DNA of 64,000 nt from an uncultured Lysobacteraceae bacterium. Its GTDB lineage: Bacteria; Pseudomonadota; Gammaproteobacteria; Xanthomonadales; Xanthomonadaceae. This document shows positions 53,993 to 62,809 of this stretch, piece by piece. The DNA lies in NCBI GenBank assembly GCA_937897645.1, contig CALCNV010000159.1:1-64000 (forward strand). Direction: 5' to 3'. How positions within the stretch are numbered: position 1 is the first letter of the stretch; each line of letters opens with the position of its first letter. The notes beneath the pieces are model-generated. The model did not search any database. It saw nothing but the letters and a program-made list of their open reading frames with translations, and was not told the origin of the DNA. Made by a program: the position numbers and the translations under genes.

Positions 53993-54077
53993 CAGGAGCG
54001 CGCCCTGGGCGCGCGCTTCTTGGCCCCTGTTTTTTCTGGCAAGGCCCGGCACAGCTCGCGCCCAGGGGGCGCTCCTA
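53993..54077. repeat. REP-type inverted pair, family A, divergent copy 5
   Basis: Arms caggagcgcgccctgggcgcg and agctcgcgcccagggggcgctcctac are imperfect, about 85 bp overall. It lies in the 474-bp divergent region between tkt and the symporter gene; no other feature could be supported there. Confidence 0.7.
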
Positions 54078-54349
54078 CACTTTCACCTTGGCATCGGGAG
54101 CTGGCGCAGTCCCTGTTTGCCCGTGCGAGAAGCCCGTGGCCGGCTCAGGCCACCGTTACGGCTGGCATCGTCTCAAATAACATCACCGCCAGGATCAAGC
54201 CAATCGTCGACGCAGCGCTGACGATATCGTCCGGCGCGACGGGCCGCGGCATGCCCACGGCGCATGGTGGTGTAGCTGAACAGGCCGAGCCTCGGCGGTG
54301 TACGGTATGCTAGAAATCGCCAATCAATACCACCAGCAAGAGGGCATCA

Positions 54350-55585
54350 ATGGGGAATCGACTGACTGCATGGATCCTGGCAGCGCTTGTCCTGGGCTTG
54401 CTGGCGGGCTCCGCGATCAACCACTGGGTGGTCGATGAAAGCAGCCGGGCCGTCATTGCCGACAACCTGTCGATAGTGACCGATCTGTTCCTGCGACTGA
54501 TCAAGATGATCATCGCCCCCTTGGTGCTGGCCGCGCTGATCTCCGGCATCGGCCATATGGGCGGCGACACCAAGGCATTGGGACGTATCGGCGGACGCGC
54601 CCTGCTCTGGTTCATCGGTGCGTCGCTGGTCTCCATCACCATCGGCATGCTGGTCGTGAACTGGCTGGAACCAGGCGTAGGGCTGAACCTGCCGCTGCCC
54701 CCCGGCAATGCCGACACCGGAATCAAGGGCGCTGAATTCACCCTCAGGACCTTCGTCACCCACCTGGTCCCCAAGTCCATTTTCGAGGCCTTGGCCACCA
54801 ACGAAATCCTGCAGATCGTGGTGTTCTCCATTTTTGCCGGCATTGCCCTCGCGGCGATTGGTGAAAAGGGCAAGCCGCTGCTGGACGGTGCCGACGCCCT
54901 GATGCACCTGATGCTGACCATCACCGGCTATGTGATGAAAGCGGCCCCGTTTGCGGTATTTGCCGCCGTGGCGGCGACCATTGCCGAACAGGGCCTGGGC
55001 GTATTGAGGACATACGCTGCCTTCATGGGCGGTTTTTACGTGGCACTGGCCATCCTCATGCTGGTCATCCTGTTCGCCGGTGCCTGCGTGATCGGCCTGC
55101 GCAATACATACCGGCTGGTGTCGGAGATCCGCGAACCCTTCCTGCTGTCCTTTTCCACCGCCAGTAGCGAAGCTGCCTATCCCAAGATCCTGGCCGCGCT
55201 GGATCGCTACGGCGTGCCGCCGAAGATCTCCAGTTTTGTCTTGCCGCTTGGTTATTCCTTCAACCTGGACGGCTCGATGATGTATTGCTCGTTCGCCACG
55301 CTGTTCATCGCGCAGGCCTACGGCATTGAACTCAGCATCGGCCAGCAGGTCACCATGATGCTGTTGTTGATGGTGACTTCCAAAGGCATGGCCGGCGTAC
55401 CGCGCGCTTCGCTGGTGGTGATTGCCGCCACCTTGAGTACGTTTGGCATTCCCGAAGGTGGCCTGCTGCTGATCCTGGCGGTGGATCATTTCCTGGACAT
55501 GGGTCGCTCGGCCACCAACGTGGTGGGCAACACCATCGCCACGGCCGTGGTGTCCAAGTGGGAAGACAATCGCGGGAACCCATAG
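54350..55585 (+). CDS. Dicarboxylate/amino acid:cation symporter (DAACS family)
   Basis: 411-residue inner-membrane transporter. There are eight hydrophobic segments plus two re-entrant loops. The serine-rich loop SFSTASSEAAYPKI and the NLDGSMMYCSFATLFIAQAYG motif are DAACS signatures, and the C-terminal DHFLDMGRSATNVVGN has the substrate-binding Asp/Arg/Asn. It could be GltP- or DctA-like; the substrate (glutamate/aspartate or C4-dicarboxylate) cannot be fixed by eye. Confidence 0.92.
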   Translation: MGNRLTAWILAALVLGLLAGSAINHWVVDESSRAVIADNLSIVTDLFLRLIKMIIAPLVLAALISGIGHMGGDTKALGRIGGRALLWFIGASLVSITIGMLVVNWLEPGVGLNLPLPPGNADTGIKGAEFTLRTFVTHLVPKSIFEALATNEILQIVVFSIFAGIALAAIGEKGKPLLDGADALMHLMLTITGYVMKAAPFAVFAAVAATIAEQGLGVLRTYAAFMGGFYVALAILMLVILFAGACVIGLRNTYRLVSEIREPFLLSFSTASSEAAYPKILAALDRYGVPPKISSFVLPLGYSFNLDGSMMYCSFATLFIAQAYGIELSIGQQVTMMLLLMVTSKGMAGVPRASLVVIAATLSTFGIPEGGLLLILAVDHFLDMGRSATNVVGNTIATAVVSKWEDNRGNP

Positions 55586-55765
55586 CACCGGGCCTGCCCG
55601 GCGGCGGCTCTTGAGCGGGTCGCGCAAGCTTGCAGCCACTGCACGCAGGAACTGCGGCATGTTCCGGCTCCTGTAACCAGTCCGCTTTTGATATCTCCTG
55701 CGCAATATCAAGACCGCCAGGGCCAAGCCCGGATGCGAAGAAGAGGCGCTGAGACCGGGTCTTCC

Positions 55766-57439
55766 TTACCTTTCCGGATACAAGGGCGGCAGGGCCTGCT
55801 GTTGCGGCCTGGCGGCAACTCGCCACTTGGGTCCCTTGCGGAAGGCGGCACGCAATGCGGCGCGTGCGGCCACGCCATCGCCATCGGCCCAGCGCGCGCG
55901 ACGCAATTCTTCGATCGCCTCGCGTTGCACGGCCGAATCCAGGTGCGCGATCAGCGCGTCCAGGTCGGCCGAGGGCGGCGTGGACATGCCGCGCAGGACG
56001 TCGCCCACGTCGTCAAGTGAACCGGTATCGAGTGCACGCTTCAAGTCCGCCATCGTGTGCGTCGGCAGCGCCTGCGATTCACCCGGCAGTGCAGCGGGCA
56101 TGCGACGCGCTGGCGCTGCCAACCCACGACGACGCCACACCGCCCATACCAAGGTCAGCAACCACAGGCCAGCGAACGCGACGGCCATCCATACCCAGGC
56201 ACGCACCGGGATGCGCATGCTGTCGCCGGCTGCGGCCCCCACGTCAACCGCCGTAGTTCCTTGCGTTGCATTGGGCAACGCACTGCCAGAAAAATTGCCA
56301 CTGCCCGCGGCCACTCCAAGGTCTAGGTCAGGCAGCGTCGCTGTCTTCGCGGCGCTGCTGCGCACGTCCCACCAACCCAGTTTGATACCGGGAATAGTCA
56401 GTTTGCCCGCACCGTTCGGCACGATGGAATAGCGTCGCGTCAGCTTGACCTGTGGCGAACCGCCGCTGAAGGTTTCGTCGTATTGAGGCGGCTCGGCGAA
56501 TACCTGCGCGCCTGCAATCGAAGGCACGGGGATCTCCGGCATCTGCGCCTGCGTCGCGCCCTGCGCGATCACTTCCACCACCAATTCCGCCGCCTCACCT
56601 GCACGCAGCGATTGCGGTGCGGCGACGTAGCGCATGCGCAGGTCGCGCAACGGCAGCCAGGGTTGTGGTGCGTTCGCCGGTTGCGCGCGAACCGTCAAGG
56701 TCTTGGGTGTGCCATTCGCGCGCAGTTCGCGACTGTTGCCGCCGAGGAAGTCATCCATCCAGCCGCCCGCGCCGCGCCCGACGAAGCGCGGGGCCGGGAT
56801 GGTCAGCGTGCCGCTGCGCTCGGGTATCAGCAGGAACTTGCGCTCGACCACGTTGTAGCGGCGACCATTGACCTCACGCGTGGACTGCACGTCCTCGCCG
56901 ACGCGCTGCAGCGATGCGCCCTCGGGCGTGTCGAGATCCAGTTCGCCGGATGCCAGCGGCACTCCATACAGCAGGCGCATGGTCACGCCGACCGATTGCT
57001 GCACGTAGGGATTCGCGTCGTCGACTTCGGTTTCGAGGAAGGCGCCTGAACTTCCATCTGCCGCGGTTGGTGTCGCAGCGCCACTGACCTGCAATGCAAG
57101 CGGCTGGGTCTGTTGGGAACCGACCTGCAAGGCGGGCACCGTGAGCGAACCCCCGCGCTTCGGCGCGATGGTGACCGCATACGTGGTCCTGGATTGCTGG
57201 CGACCATTGATCCACTGCACGGAGTGGTTGTTGGATTGCCCTTCCAGTGCGAAATCCGCCATCAGTGGCGAGAGGTCCGGTGTAGCAGTGGCCTCGTCGC
57301 TCTCGATGTTGAGGATCACTGATTCACCCACGGCCACTTCATTGCGTTCCAGCCACGCGCGCGTCGCGGCATGGGCAGCGTCAAGGCCGCTGGCGAACAA
57401 AAGTGCGCACAGCACGGCGAGGATCACATTGCGCTTCAT
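55766..57439 (-). CDS. batD: BatD family protein
   Basis: 557 residues. The signal peptide is MKRNVILAVLCALLFASGLDAAHA. A repeated beta-rich periplasmic region has ESVILNIESDEATATPDLSPL, KRGGSLTVPALQVG and PERSGTLTIPAPRFVGR, typical of BatD. Then come one membrane helix (VWMAVAFAGLWLLTLVWAVW, about 425-445) and a cytoplasmic helical tail. Bat proteins are implicated in stress tolerance and envelope integrity. Its ATG overlaps the batBC stop by 4 bases (ATGA); it is the last gene of the MoxR/Bat operon. Confidence 0.9.
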   Translation of the reverse strand: MKRNVILAVLCALLFASGLDAAHAATRAWLERNEVAVGESVILNIESDEATATPDLSPLMADFALEGQSNNHSVQWINGRQQSRTTYAVTIAPKRGGSLTVPALQVGSQQTQPLALQVSGAATPTAADGSSGAFLETEVDDANPYVQQSVGVTMRLLYGVPLASGELDLDTPEGASLQRVGEDVQSTREVNGRRYNVVERKFLLIPERSGTLTIPAPRFVGRGAGGWMDDFLGGNSRELRANGTPKTLTVRAQPANAPQPWLPLRDLRMRYVAAPQSLRAGEAAELVVEVIAQGATQAQMPEIPVPSIAGAQVFAEPPQYDETFSGGSPQVKLTRRYSIVPNGAGKLTIPGIKLGWWDVRSSAAKTATLPDLDLGVAAGSGNFSGSALPNATQGTTAVDVGAAAGDSMRIPVRAWVWMAVAFAGLWLLTLVWAVWRRRGLAAPARRMPAALPGESQALPTHTMADLKRALDTGSLDDVGDVLRGMSTPPSADLDALIAHLDSAVQREAIEELRRARWADGDGVAARAALRAAFRKGPKWRVAARPQQQALPPLYPER

Positions 57440-59229
57440 TGCCCTTCCTTCTGCCGGCGTTCGTACTCCAGCCGGAACTTGGTCTTCAACAAGCCGCCCG
57501 GATCATCCGGCACGCGCTTCAACCATGCCTCGACCGCCTGGCGTTTTTCGCGCTGCTCGGCGGTTTCCGCAGGAGCCGCGGACGCCGCCTGTTTCGGATC
57601 GGTCTTTCCGCCCGACTTGCCCTGCTCCAGGGCCTGCTGCATGCGTTCGCGTTGCGCCGCATCGGCTGCCTGCTGGGCCTTGGCGTCTTCGGCTTTCTGC
57701 TGCTCGGACTTCTGCGGTTCGCTTTTTTGCTCGCCGGGTTTTTGCGAAGGCTCGGACGGCTTTCCTTTCTGGTCCGGCTGCGGCTTGCCCTCGCCGGGCT
57801 TGGGATCATCCTTGCCGTCCTGGGGCTTCTGATCCTGCTGGCCAGGTTTGTCTTGCTCAGGCTTGCTCTGATCAGGCTTGTCCTGCTTCTGCCCGGATTT
57901 ATCCTGGTCCTGCTTTTTCTGGTCCTGGTTCTGCCCGCTCGGTGGCTTGCGCTTGCGTGCAGCGTCCACGACCTTGCGGTTCTCGATCGCGTCTTCCATC
58001 TTCGGCTGCAACTTCAAGGCCTGGTCGTAGGCGGCGATCGCTTCGTCGTAGCGGCCCTGCTTCGCCAGTGCATTGCCCTGGTTGTAGAACGCATCGGCGC
58101 TCTTGATGCCGGTGAACGCCCGTTCCGCAGCGGCGAAGTCACCCTTGCGATACGCATCGGCGCCTTGTTCGATGCGCGTGTGTTCCTGCTGGTCGGCGCG
58201 CTGCCACCAGTTGTTTTCCGCCGCCTGCGCCGGCATGGCCATCGGCAGGCTCAGGCACACCAGCACCGCGGCGAATGCGCTGCCGCGACGGAAGGCGAAT
58301 AGTGCAAGCAGCATGAGCAGCGGCAACAGCCAATAGCCTTCGTCCTTCCACGCCAGGCCTTTCTGGCCACGCGTCGAACTGGCATCCGCATCGGCAGGCG
58401 TGAGCACGCCGAGTGCATCCAGGTCGCTGTTGCCAGCCGTGAGTGCCTGGTAAGTGCCGCCGCCTGCGACGCTGAGCGCACGCAACGATCCTGCATCCAG
58501 CCGTGCCTGGCCGATGCTGCCGTCGATATTCTTGTACGGCGCACCCGCGGCGGTACCCACCCCAAGCGTGGACACGCGGAAGCCTTGGCGCTTTGCGTCG
58601 GCCGCGGCGCTGTTGTCGATGGCATCACCCTGGTCGGTGATCAACAGGATGTCGCCACGGTTGAAGCCGGCCTGCTGCATGAGCCGCACGGACAGGGCGA
58701 TGGCCTTGGCGGCCTCCTGTCCATCCACCGGCATCACATCCGGCTCCAGCGCATCCAGGAACAGCGCCACGTTCGCCGCATCATCGGTGAGCGGTGCGAC
58801 CGTGAATGCTTCGCCTGCATAAGCAACCAAGGCCACCTGTCCTCCTTCGCGTTCACGCAGCAAGGTCGCCAGCTTGGCGCGCACCTGCAGCAGTCGCGAA
58901 GGCGGCAAGTCGGATGCGGCGATGGCGCTGGACATGTCCACGGCGATCACCAGCGGCGAATGCGATTGCCACAGCGGCTGTTCGCCCTGGCGCCAGCTGG
59001 GACCTGCTAATGCGATGACGGCGATGACGAAACCCAGCGCACCCATCCACAGTCCGCCACGCACGGCCTTGCCGCCACGCTCCAGCAAATGCGGCAACAG
59101 ATGCGCGTCCACCACGCCCTGCCAGACATTCGAACGACGCTGCCGGTGTTGCCACAGCAGCCACAGTGCCGGCAAGGCCAGCAAGGCCCATAGCCAATGC
59201 GGGCGCAGGAAATGGAATGCGGCCAGCAT
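57436..59229 (-). CDS. BatB-BatC fusion: VWA membrane protein with TPR and Gln/Lys-rich tail
   Basis: 597 residues. Two N-terminal helices precede a VWA domain (about 60-255), whose metal site reads DMSSA where the canonical form is DxSxS, so the last serine is missing. A third helix and an internal signal-like region are followed by a TPR stretch (YNQGNALAKQGRYDEAIAAYDQALKLQP). A very Gln/Lys/Asp/Pro-rich low-complexity segment (about 455-560) ends in a short charged helix. In many bacteria BatB and BatC are separate; here they form one chain. ATG 59229 is preferred; GTG 59238 would overlap the batA stop by 4 bases. Confidence 0.88.
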   Translation of the reverse strand: MLAAFHFLRPHWLWALLALPALWLLWQHRQRRSNVWQGVVDAHLLPHLLERGGKAVRGGLWMGALGFVIAVIALAGPSWRQGEQPLWQSHSPLVIAVDMSSAIAASDLPPSRLLQVRAKLATLLREREGGQVALVAYAGEAFTVAPLTDDAANVALFLDALEPDVMPVDGQEAAKAIALSVRLMQQAGFNRGDILLITDQGDAIDNSAAADAKRQGFRVSTLGVGTAAGAPYKNIDGSIGQARLDAGSLRALSVAGGGTYQALTAGNSDLDALGVLTPADADASSTRGQKGLAWKDEGYWLLPLLMLLALFAFRRGSAFAAVLVCLSLPMAMPAQAAENNWWQRADQQEHTRIEQGADAYRKGDFAAAERAFTGIKSADAFYNQGNALAKQGRYDEAIAAYDQALKLQPKMEDAIENRKVVDAARKRKPPSGQNQDQKKQDQDKSGQKQDKPDQSKPEQDKPGQQDQKPQDGKDDPKPGEGKPQPDQKGKPSEPSQKPGEQKSEPQKSEQQKAEDAKAQQAADAAQRERMQQALEQGKSGGKTDPKQAASAAPAETAEQREKRQAVEAWLKRVPDDPGGLLKTKFRLEYERRQKEGQ

Positions 59230-59234
59230 CTCGT

Positions 59235-60251
59235 TCACGACCTGCGCCTCGGCAAAAGGAAAGCCAGCAATGCGACCAGCAGGGCACCCGCGAGCGGCCA
59301 CCAATAGCGCTCGATGCGCGGCTGCACGCGCTTGCCTTCCTGCTTCACCGGTTCGATGCGGTCGAGTTCGGCGTAGATGCCGGCGAGTGCTTCGGTATCG
59401 CGCGCGCGGAACGCTTGGCCGCCGGTTTCGCGTGCAATGGTCTTCAGCGTGGCTTCGTCGATTTCATCATCGCCGCCGGGCATCGGCAGGCTCATTCCGA
59501 AAATGGAAAGCGCGCCACCGGATCCACCAAATGCAATCGTATGGATGCGCACGCCTTCGGCCTTGGCCAGTTCGGCTGCTTTCAGTGGTTCCAACACGCC
59601 TGCGGTGTTCACGCCGTCGGTCAGCAGGATCAAGACGCGCCGGCCTTCGGGTTGGTCACGTAGCCGTTTGACGGCCAGGCCGATCGCATCGCCGATGGCA
59701 GTCTCGCGACCGGCGAGTCCGGCGACGCTGTCACGCAACTGGTCACGCACCGAATCACGATCCAGCGTGAGCGGCGTGAGTGCATACGCGCGCTGGCCGA
59801 ATACGAGCAGGCCCACGCGATCACCGACGCGACGATCCAGGAAGTCGGCGAGCACGGCCTTGGCCGCGGTCAGTCGATCCACCACTTCGCCACCCAGTTC
59901 CATGTCCGGCTCGCTCATGCTGCCGGACAGATCCACGGCCAGCATCAGGTCGCGTCCGTTCTGTGGTGGCGCCACGGCTTCACCCAATTGCTGTGGGCGC
60001 GACGCGGCCGCAACCAGCAGGAACCACGCGAGCCATGCCAACCACGCCACATGCAAATGACGCGAACGGCCGCCGCGCGTGGCGATAGCGTCAAGGCGTT
60101 TGCCATACGGAACCTTGAGCGCGGCGTCGGTATTGCGACGCGGCGGCAACAACCAGGCCGCAAGCCACGGCAGCGGGAACGCCAACCACATCCATGGCCA
60201 GGCAAAACCACCGAACGCGATCTTCAGATATTCGAGGATCGGCAAGCTCAT
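59235..60251 (-). CDS. batA: BatA family VWA-domain membrane protein
   Basis: 338 residues. Two N-terminal helices precede a VWA domain with an intact metal-ion site: DLSGSMS (about residue 108), the Thr in GRETAIGDAIGLAVKRL and Asp in LLTDGVNTAG. A C-terminal helix (WWPLAGALLVALLAFLLP) ends it. It probably works with the neighbouring VWA protein at the inner membrane. Its start overlaps the DUF4381 stop by 4 bases. Confidence 0.92.
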   Translation of the reverse strand: MSLPILEYLKIAFGGFAWPWMWLAFPLPWLAAWLLPPRRNTDAALKVPYGKRLDAIATRGGRSRHLHVAWLAWLAWFLLVAAASRPQQLGEAVAPPQNGRDLMLAVDLSGSMSEPDMELGGEVVDRLTAAKAVLADFLDRRVGDRVGLLVFGQRAYALTPLTLDRDSVRDQLRDSVAGLAGRETAIGDAIGLAVKRLRDQPEGRRVLILLTDGVNTAGVLEPLKAAELAKAEGVRIHTIAFGGSGGALSIFGMSLPMPGGDDEIDEATLKTIARETGGQAFRARDTEALAGIYAELDRIEPVKQEGKRVQPRIERYWWPLAGALLVALLAFLLPRRRS

Positions 60252-60700
60252 GGTTTCTTCGCCATTAATTCGAGGAAACGCGCGCGCGCCAGCGACTTGA
60301 GCGTTGCAAGCTCGCTGGCTTCAACGTCGCGCCGATAGCCGCCTTCCAGTAAGAGGCGACCCGAACCCGTGCTGAAATCGCGACGTTTCTTTCCATCAAG
60401 GAACTGCAGCCATGCGTCGCCCTGCAGTTTGTCGGCTTGCTTGTCGACCTGGCGTGCCGCGCGCCGCAGCAGCTCGGACATGGCCGCGACCTGCGCGGAC
60501 GCAGGCAAGTCGTGGCAGGCGTCATCGAACAGTCGTTGTCTTGTCGCAAGCTTGCGTGCGCGGCGCCATCCCAGCCATGCGATGAGCGCGACGAGCACCA
60601 CTGTCGCACCCGCCACCAGCCACCAGCCCGGGGCAGGCGGCCACAATGACGGCGCTACCGGCACGTGCACGTCACGCAATACCAGTTCCTGTGCCTGCAT
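60248..60700 (-). CDS. DUF4381 membrane protein
   Basis: 150 residues. A short N-terminal periplasmic-like segment (LVLRDVHVPVAPSLWPPAPGWW) is followed by one helix (LVAGATVVLVALIAWLGW) and a cytoplasmic helical domain with AAMSELLRRAARQ and GDAWLQFLDG, the DUF4381 hallmark. This family almost always occurs between DUF58 and BatA genes, as here. It overlaps the DUF58 stop by one base (TGATG). Confidence 0.9.
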   Translation of the reverse strand: MQAQELVLRDVHVPVAPSLWPPAPGWWLVAGATVVLVALIAWLGWRRARKLATRQRLFDDACHDLPASAQVAAMSELLRRAARQVDKQADKLQGDAWLQFLDGKKRRDFSTGSGRLLLEGGYRRDVEASELATLKSLARARFLELMAKKP

Positions 60701-61608
60701 CACGCCACCTGCGATTGTGCGCGGCCCAGCAACGGCAGCCAGGATTCGCTGGGCGCATCGCCCTGCAGGGAATACACACGCACGCCACGACGCGGGAGGC
60801 TCTGTAGCGCATGTTCGACCGGTTGCTTGAATTCGTTTTGCCAACGCTGGCGCTGTGCGGCGTTGCCCAGATCCAACTCGACGCGATGGTCGCCAATCAC
60901 GAACGGCAAGGCGGACTTCGGTGGCTCGCTTTCCAGTGCGTCGGTGAGCATCAGCACCACGACTTCGTGATGCGCGGCCAGTGCCGGCCAGCGTGTTTCC
61001 GGTATCGCGGCAATACTGCGCGGATCCGCCAGCACGATCAGGCGTGATCCCGGCCGCAACAGGCGGCTTGCATTCTCGAGTGCTTTCGACAGGCCGGTGT
61101 CGTCGAACGGTGCTTGCGAATACCAGCGTACCAGTGCATCGAGTACACGAAGCGCACCGCGCGCGCCCGAAGCGGGCGGAACCGGCGCTTCCTGCACGCT
61201 GCCACGCAGGATGGCGACGCGGTCGCCGTCGCGGACCGCAGCCCATACTGCGACCGCCGCGGCGCGCGCGGCCTGGACGGATTTGAAACGTACGCGGGTG
61301 CCGAAATACAGCGCCGGCGAGGTGTCGGCGACGATCAACGTCAGGCGTTCGCGTTCAGCCTGGAACAATTTGGTGTGGGTGCGTCCACTGCGGGCGGTGA
61401 GCCGCCAATCGATGTGGCGCACGTCATCGCCGGCCACGTACTCGCGCGACTCGGCGTATTCCATGCCACGGCCACGCAGGCTGGACTGCGCCGGGCCGGC
61501 GATGTTGTGGCTGCCCTTGCGCGCAGGCGGTCGCCGCTGCGCGGTAGCGCGCAGGGCAACCAGCTCGGCAAGCGTGGGCTTCAAACCATCGCCAGTGGGC
61601 AGACTCAT
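60700..61608 (-). CDS. DUF58 domain protein (MoxR-associated)
   Basis: 302 residues. It contains the DUF58 core GRGMEYAESREYVAGDDVRHIDWRLTARSGRTHTKLFQAERERLTLIVADTS, with the aspartate of a degenerate VWA-like fold after it. No membrane helices are visible, so it is probably cytoplasmic or membrane-peripheral. It acts with the MoxR ATPase, whose gene lies directly upstream. Confidence 0.92.
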   Translation of the reverse strand: MSLPTGDGLKPTLAELVALRATAQRRPPARKGSHNIAGPAQSSLRGRGMEYAESREYVAGDDVRHIDWRLTARSGRTHTKLFQAERERLTLIVADTSPALYFGTRVRFKSVQAARAAAVAVWAAVRDGDRVAILRGSVQEAPVPPASGARGALRVLDALVRWYSQAPFDDTGLSKALENASRLLRPGSRLIVLADPRSIAAIPETRWPALAAHHEVVVLMLTDALESEPPKSALPFVIGDHRVELDLGNAAQRQRWQNEFKQPVEHALQSLPRRGVRVYSLQGDAPSESWLPLLGRAQSQVA

Positions 61609-61631
61609 CGCATCACGCTCCAGCGTGGAGG

Positions 61632-62678
61632 TCAGGGCAACGGCACGACGTCGAGCAGGGCCGCGACCAGCTTGTCACCATCCCAACCTTCCGCCGTGGC
61701 TTCATAGCTGGGCAACACGCGATGGCGCAGCACGTCGGGCGCGATGGCGCGCACGTCGTCGGGGGTGACGAAATCGCGACCCGCCAGCCACGCGCGCGCG
61801 CGCGCGCAACGTTCGAGTGCGATGGAGCCACGTGGGCTGGCACCCCAGGCGATGCGCTTGGCCAACTGCGGGTCATAGCGGCGTGCATCGCGCGACGCCA
61901 GGACCAGTTCGATCAGGTACCGCTCCAGTTGCGGCGCTACGTGCAGGTCGAGCACGGCGGCACGGGCCGCGAATACGTCCTCTACCGGCAAGCGATCAAC
62001 GGCTACGGAGGTCGTGTGCAGGCTGTCGCGCGCACGTTCACGCGCGATGCGCAGGATCTCGGCTTCCGCCGATGCCTCGGGATAGCTGACATGCACGTGC
62101 ATCAGGAAGCGGTCCAACTGCGCTTCCGGCAACGGGAAGGTGCCTTCCTGTTCGATCGGATTCTGCGTGGCCATCACCAGGAAGAGTTTCGGCAACGGAT
62201 AGGTATGCCGACCCACCGTGACCTGGCGTTCGCCCATCGCTTCCAGCAGCGCGGACTGCACCTTGGCAGGCGCACGGTTGATTTCGTCAGCCAGCAGGAT
62301 GGGATGGAAGATGGGGCCGGGCTGGAATTCGAAACGCCCGTCCTGCGGACGCCAGATCTCGGTGCCGGTCAGGTCCGCGGGCAAAAGATCGGGAGTGAAC
62401 TGCACGCGGGCGAATTCCGCCTGCAAGCGCGACGCCAACGTGCGGATGGCCATGGTCTTGGCCAGGCCGGGCGCACCTTCCACCAAGAGGTGGCCATCGG
62501 CGAGCAGGGCGATCAGCAGTCGCTCGACCAGCGCGGATTGGCCGACGATGGTTTCGGATAGGCCGTCGCGCAGCGCGATGAAGGCCTGGTGCAGGCGGGT
62601 ATTCTCGGTACCGCCCAGGTTTTCAGGCGGCAATGGTGGGGTCAAGGTATCCATGGGCATCAGGTCTGGAGGTTGCAT
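61632..62678 (-). CDS. MoxR family AAA+ ATPase
   Basis: About 348 residues. Walker A is EGAPGLAKTMAIR, Walker B is LLADEINRAPAKVQSALLEAMGE, and sensor 1 is VMATQNPIEQEGTFPLPEAQLDRF. The lid region follows. MoxR ATPases act as chaperones for VWA-domain partners, matching the downstream BatA and BatBC genes. Start choice is uncertain: ATG 62678, 62660 or 62654 all precede the conserved region and none has a strong ribosome-binding site. Confidence 0.92.
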   Translation of the reverse strand: MQPPDLMPMDTLTPPLPPENLGGTENTRLHQAFIALRDGLSETIVGQSALVERLLIALLADGHLLVEGAPGLAKTMAIRTLASRLQAEFARVQFTPDLLPADLTGTEIWRPQDGRFEFQPGPIFHPILLADEINRAPAKVQSALLEAMGERQVTVGRHTYPLPKLFLVMATQNPIEQEGTFPLPEAQLDRFLMHVHVSYPEASAEAEILRIARERARDSLHTTSVAVDRLPVEDVFAARAAVLDLHVAPQLERYLIELVLASRDARRYDPQLAKRIAWGASPRGSIALERCARARAWLAGRDFVTPDDVRAIAPDVLRHRVLPSYEATAEGWDGDKLVAALLDVVPLP

Positions 62679-62762
62679 CGGCCGACTCTGACCCAAACTG
62701 CCAGTGATGGTTCACACCGCAGACGGTTTTGTTTCGTCCTGTTCAGTTTGAAGCCTGAAATG

Positions 62763-62788
62763 CAACAGGGCCGCAAGCGGCCCTGTTG
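62763..62788 (-). terminator. Hairpin after pilQ
   Basis: A perfect 12-bp stem, CAACAGGGCCGC/GCGGCCCTGTTG, with a 2-base loop lies about 20 bases after the pilQ stop. There is no strong T tract on either side, so termination is probable rather than certain. Confidence 0.6.
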
Positions 62789-62809
62789 GAAACTATATTG
62801 CGCAGTCAA

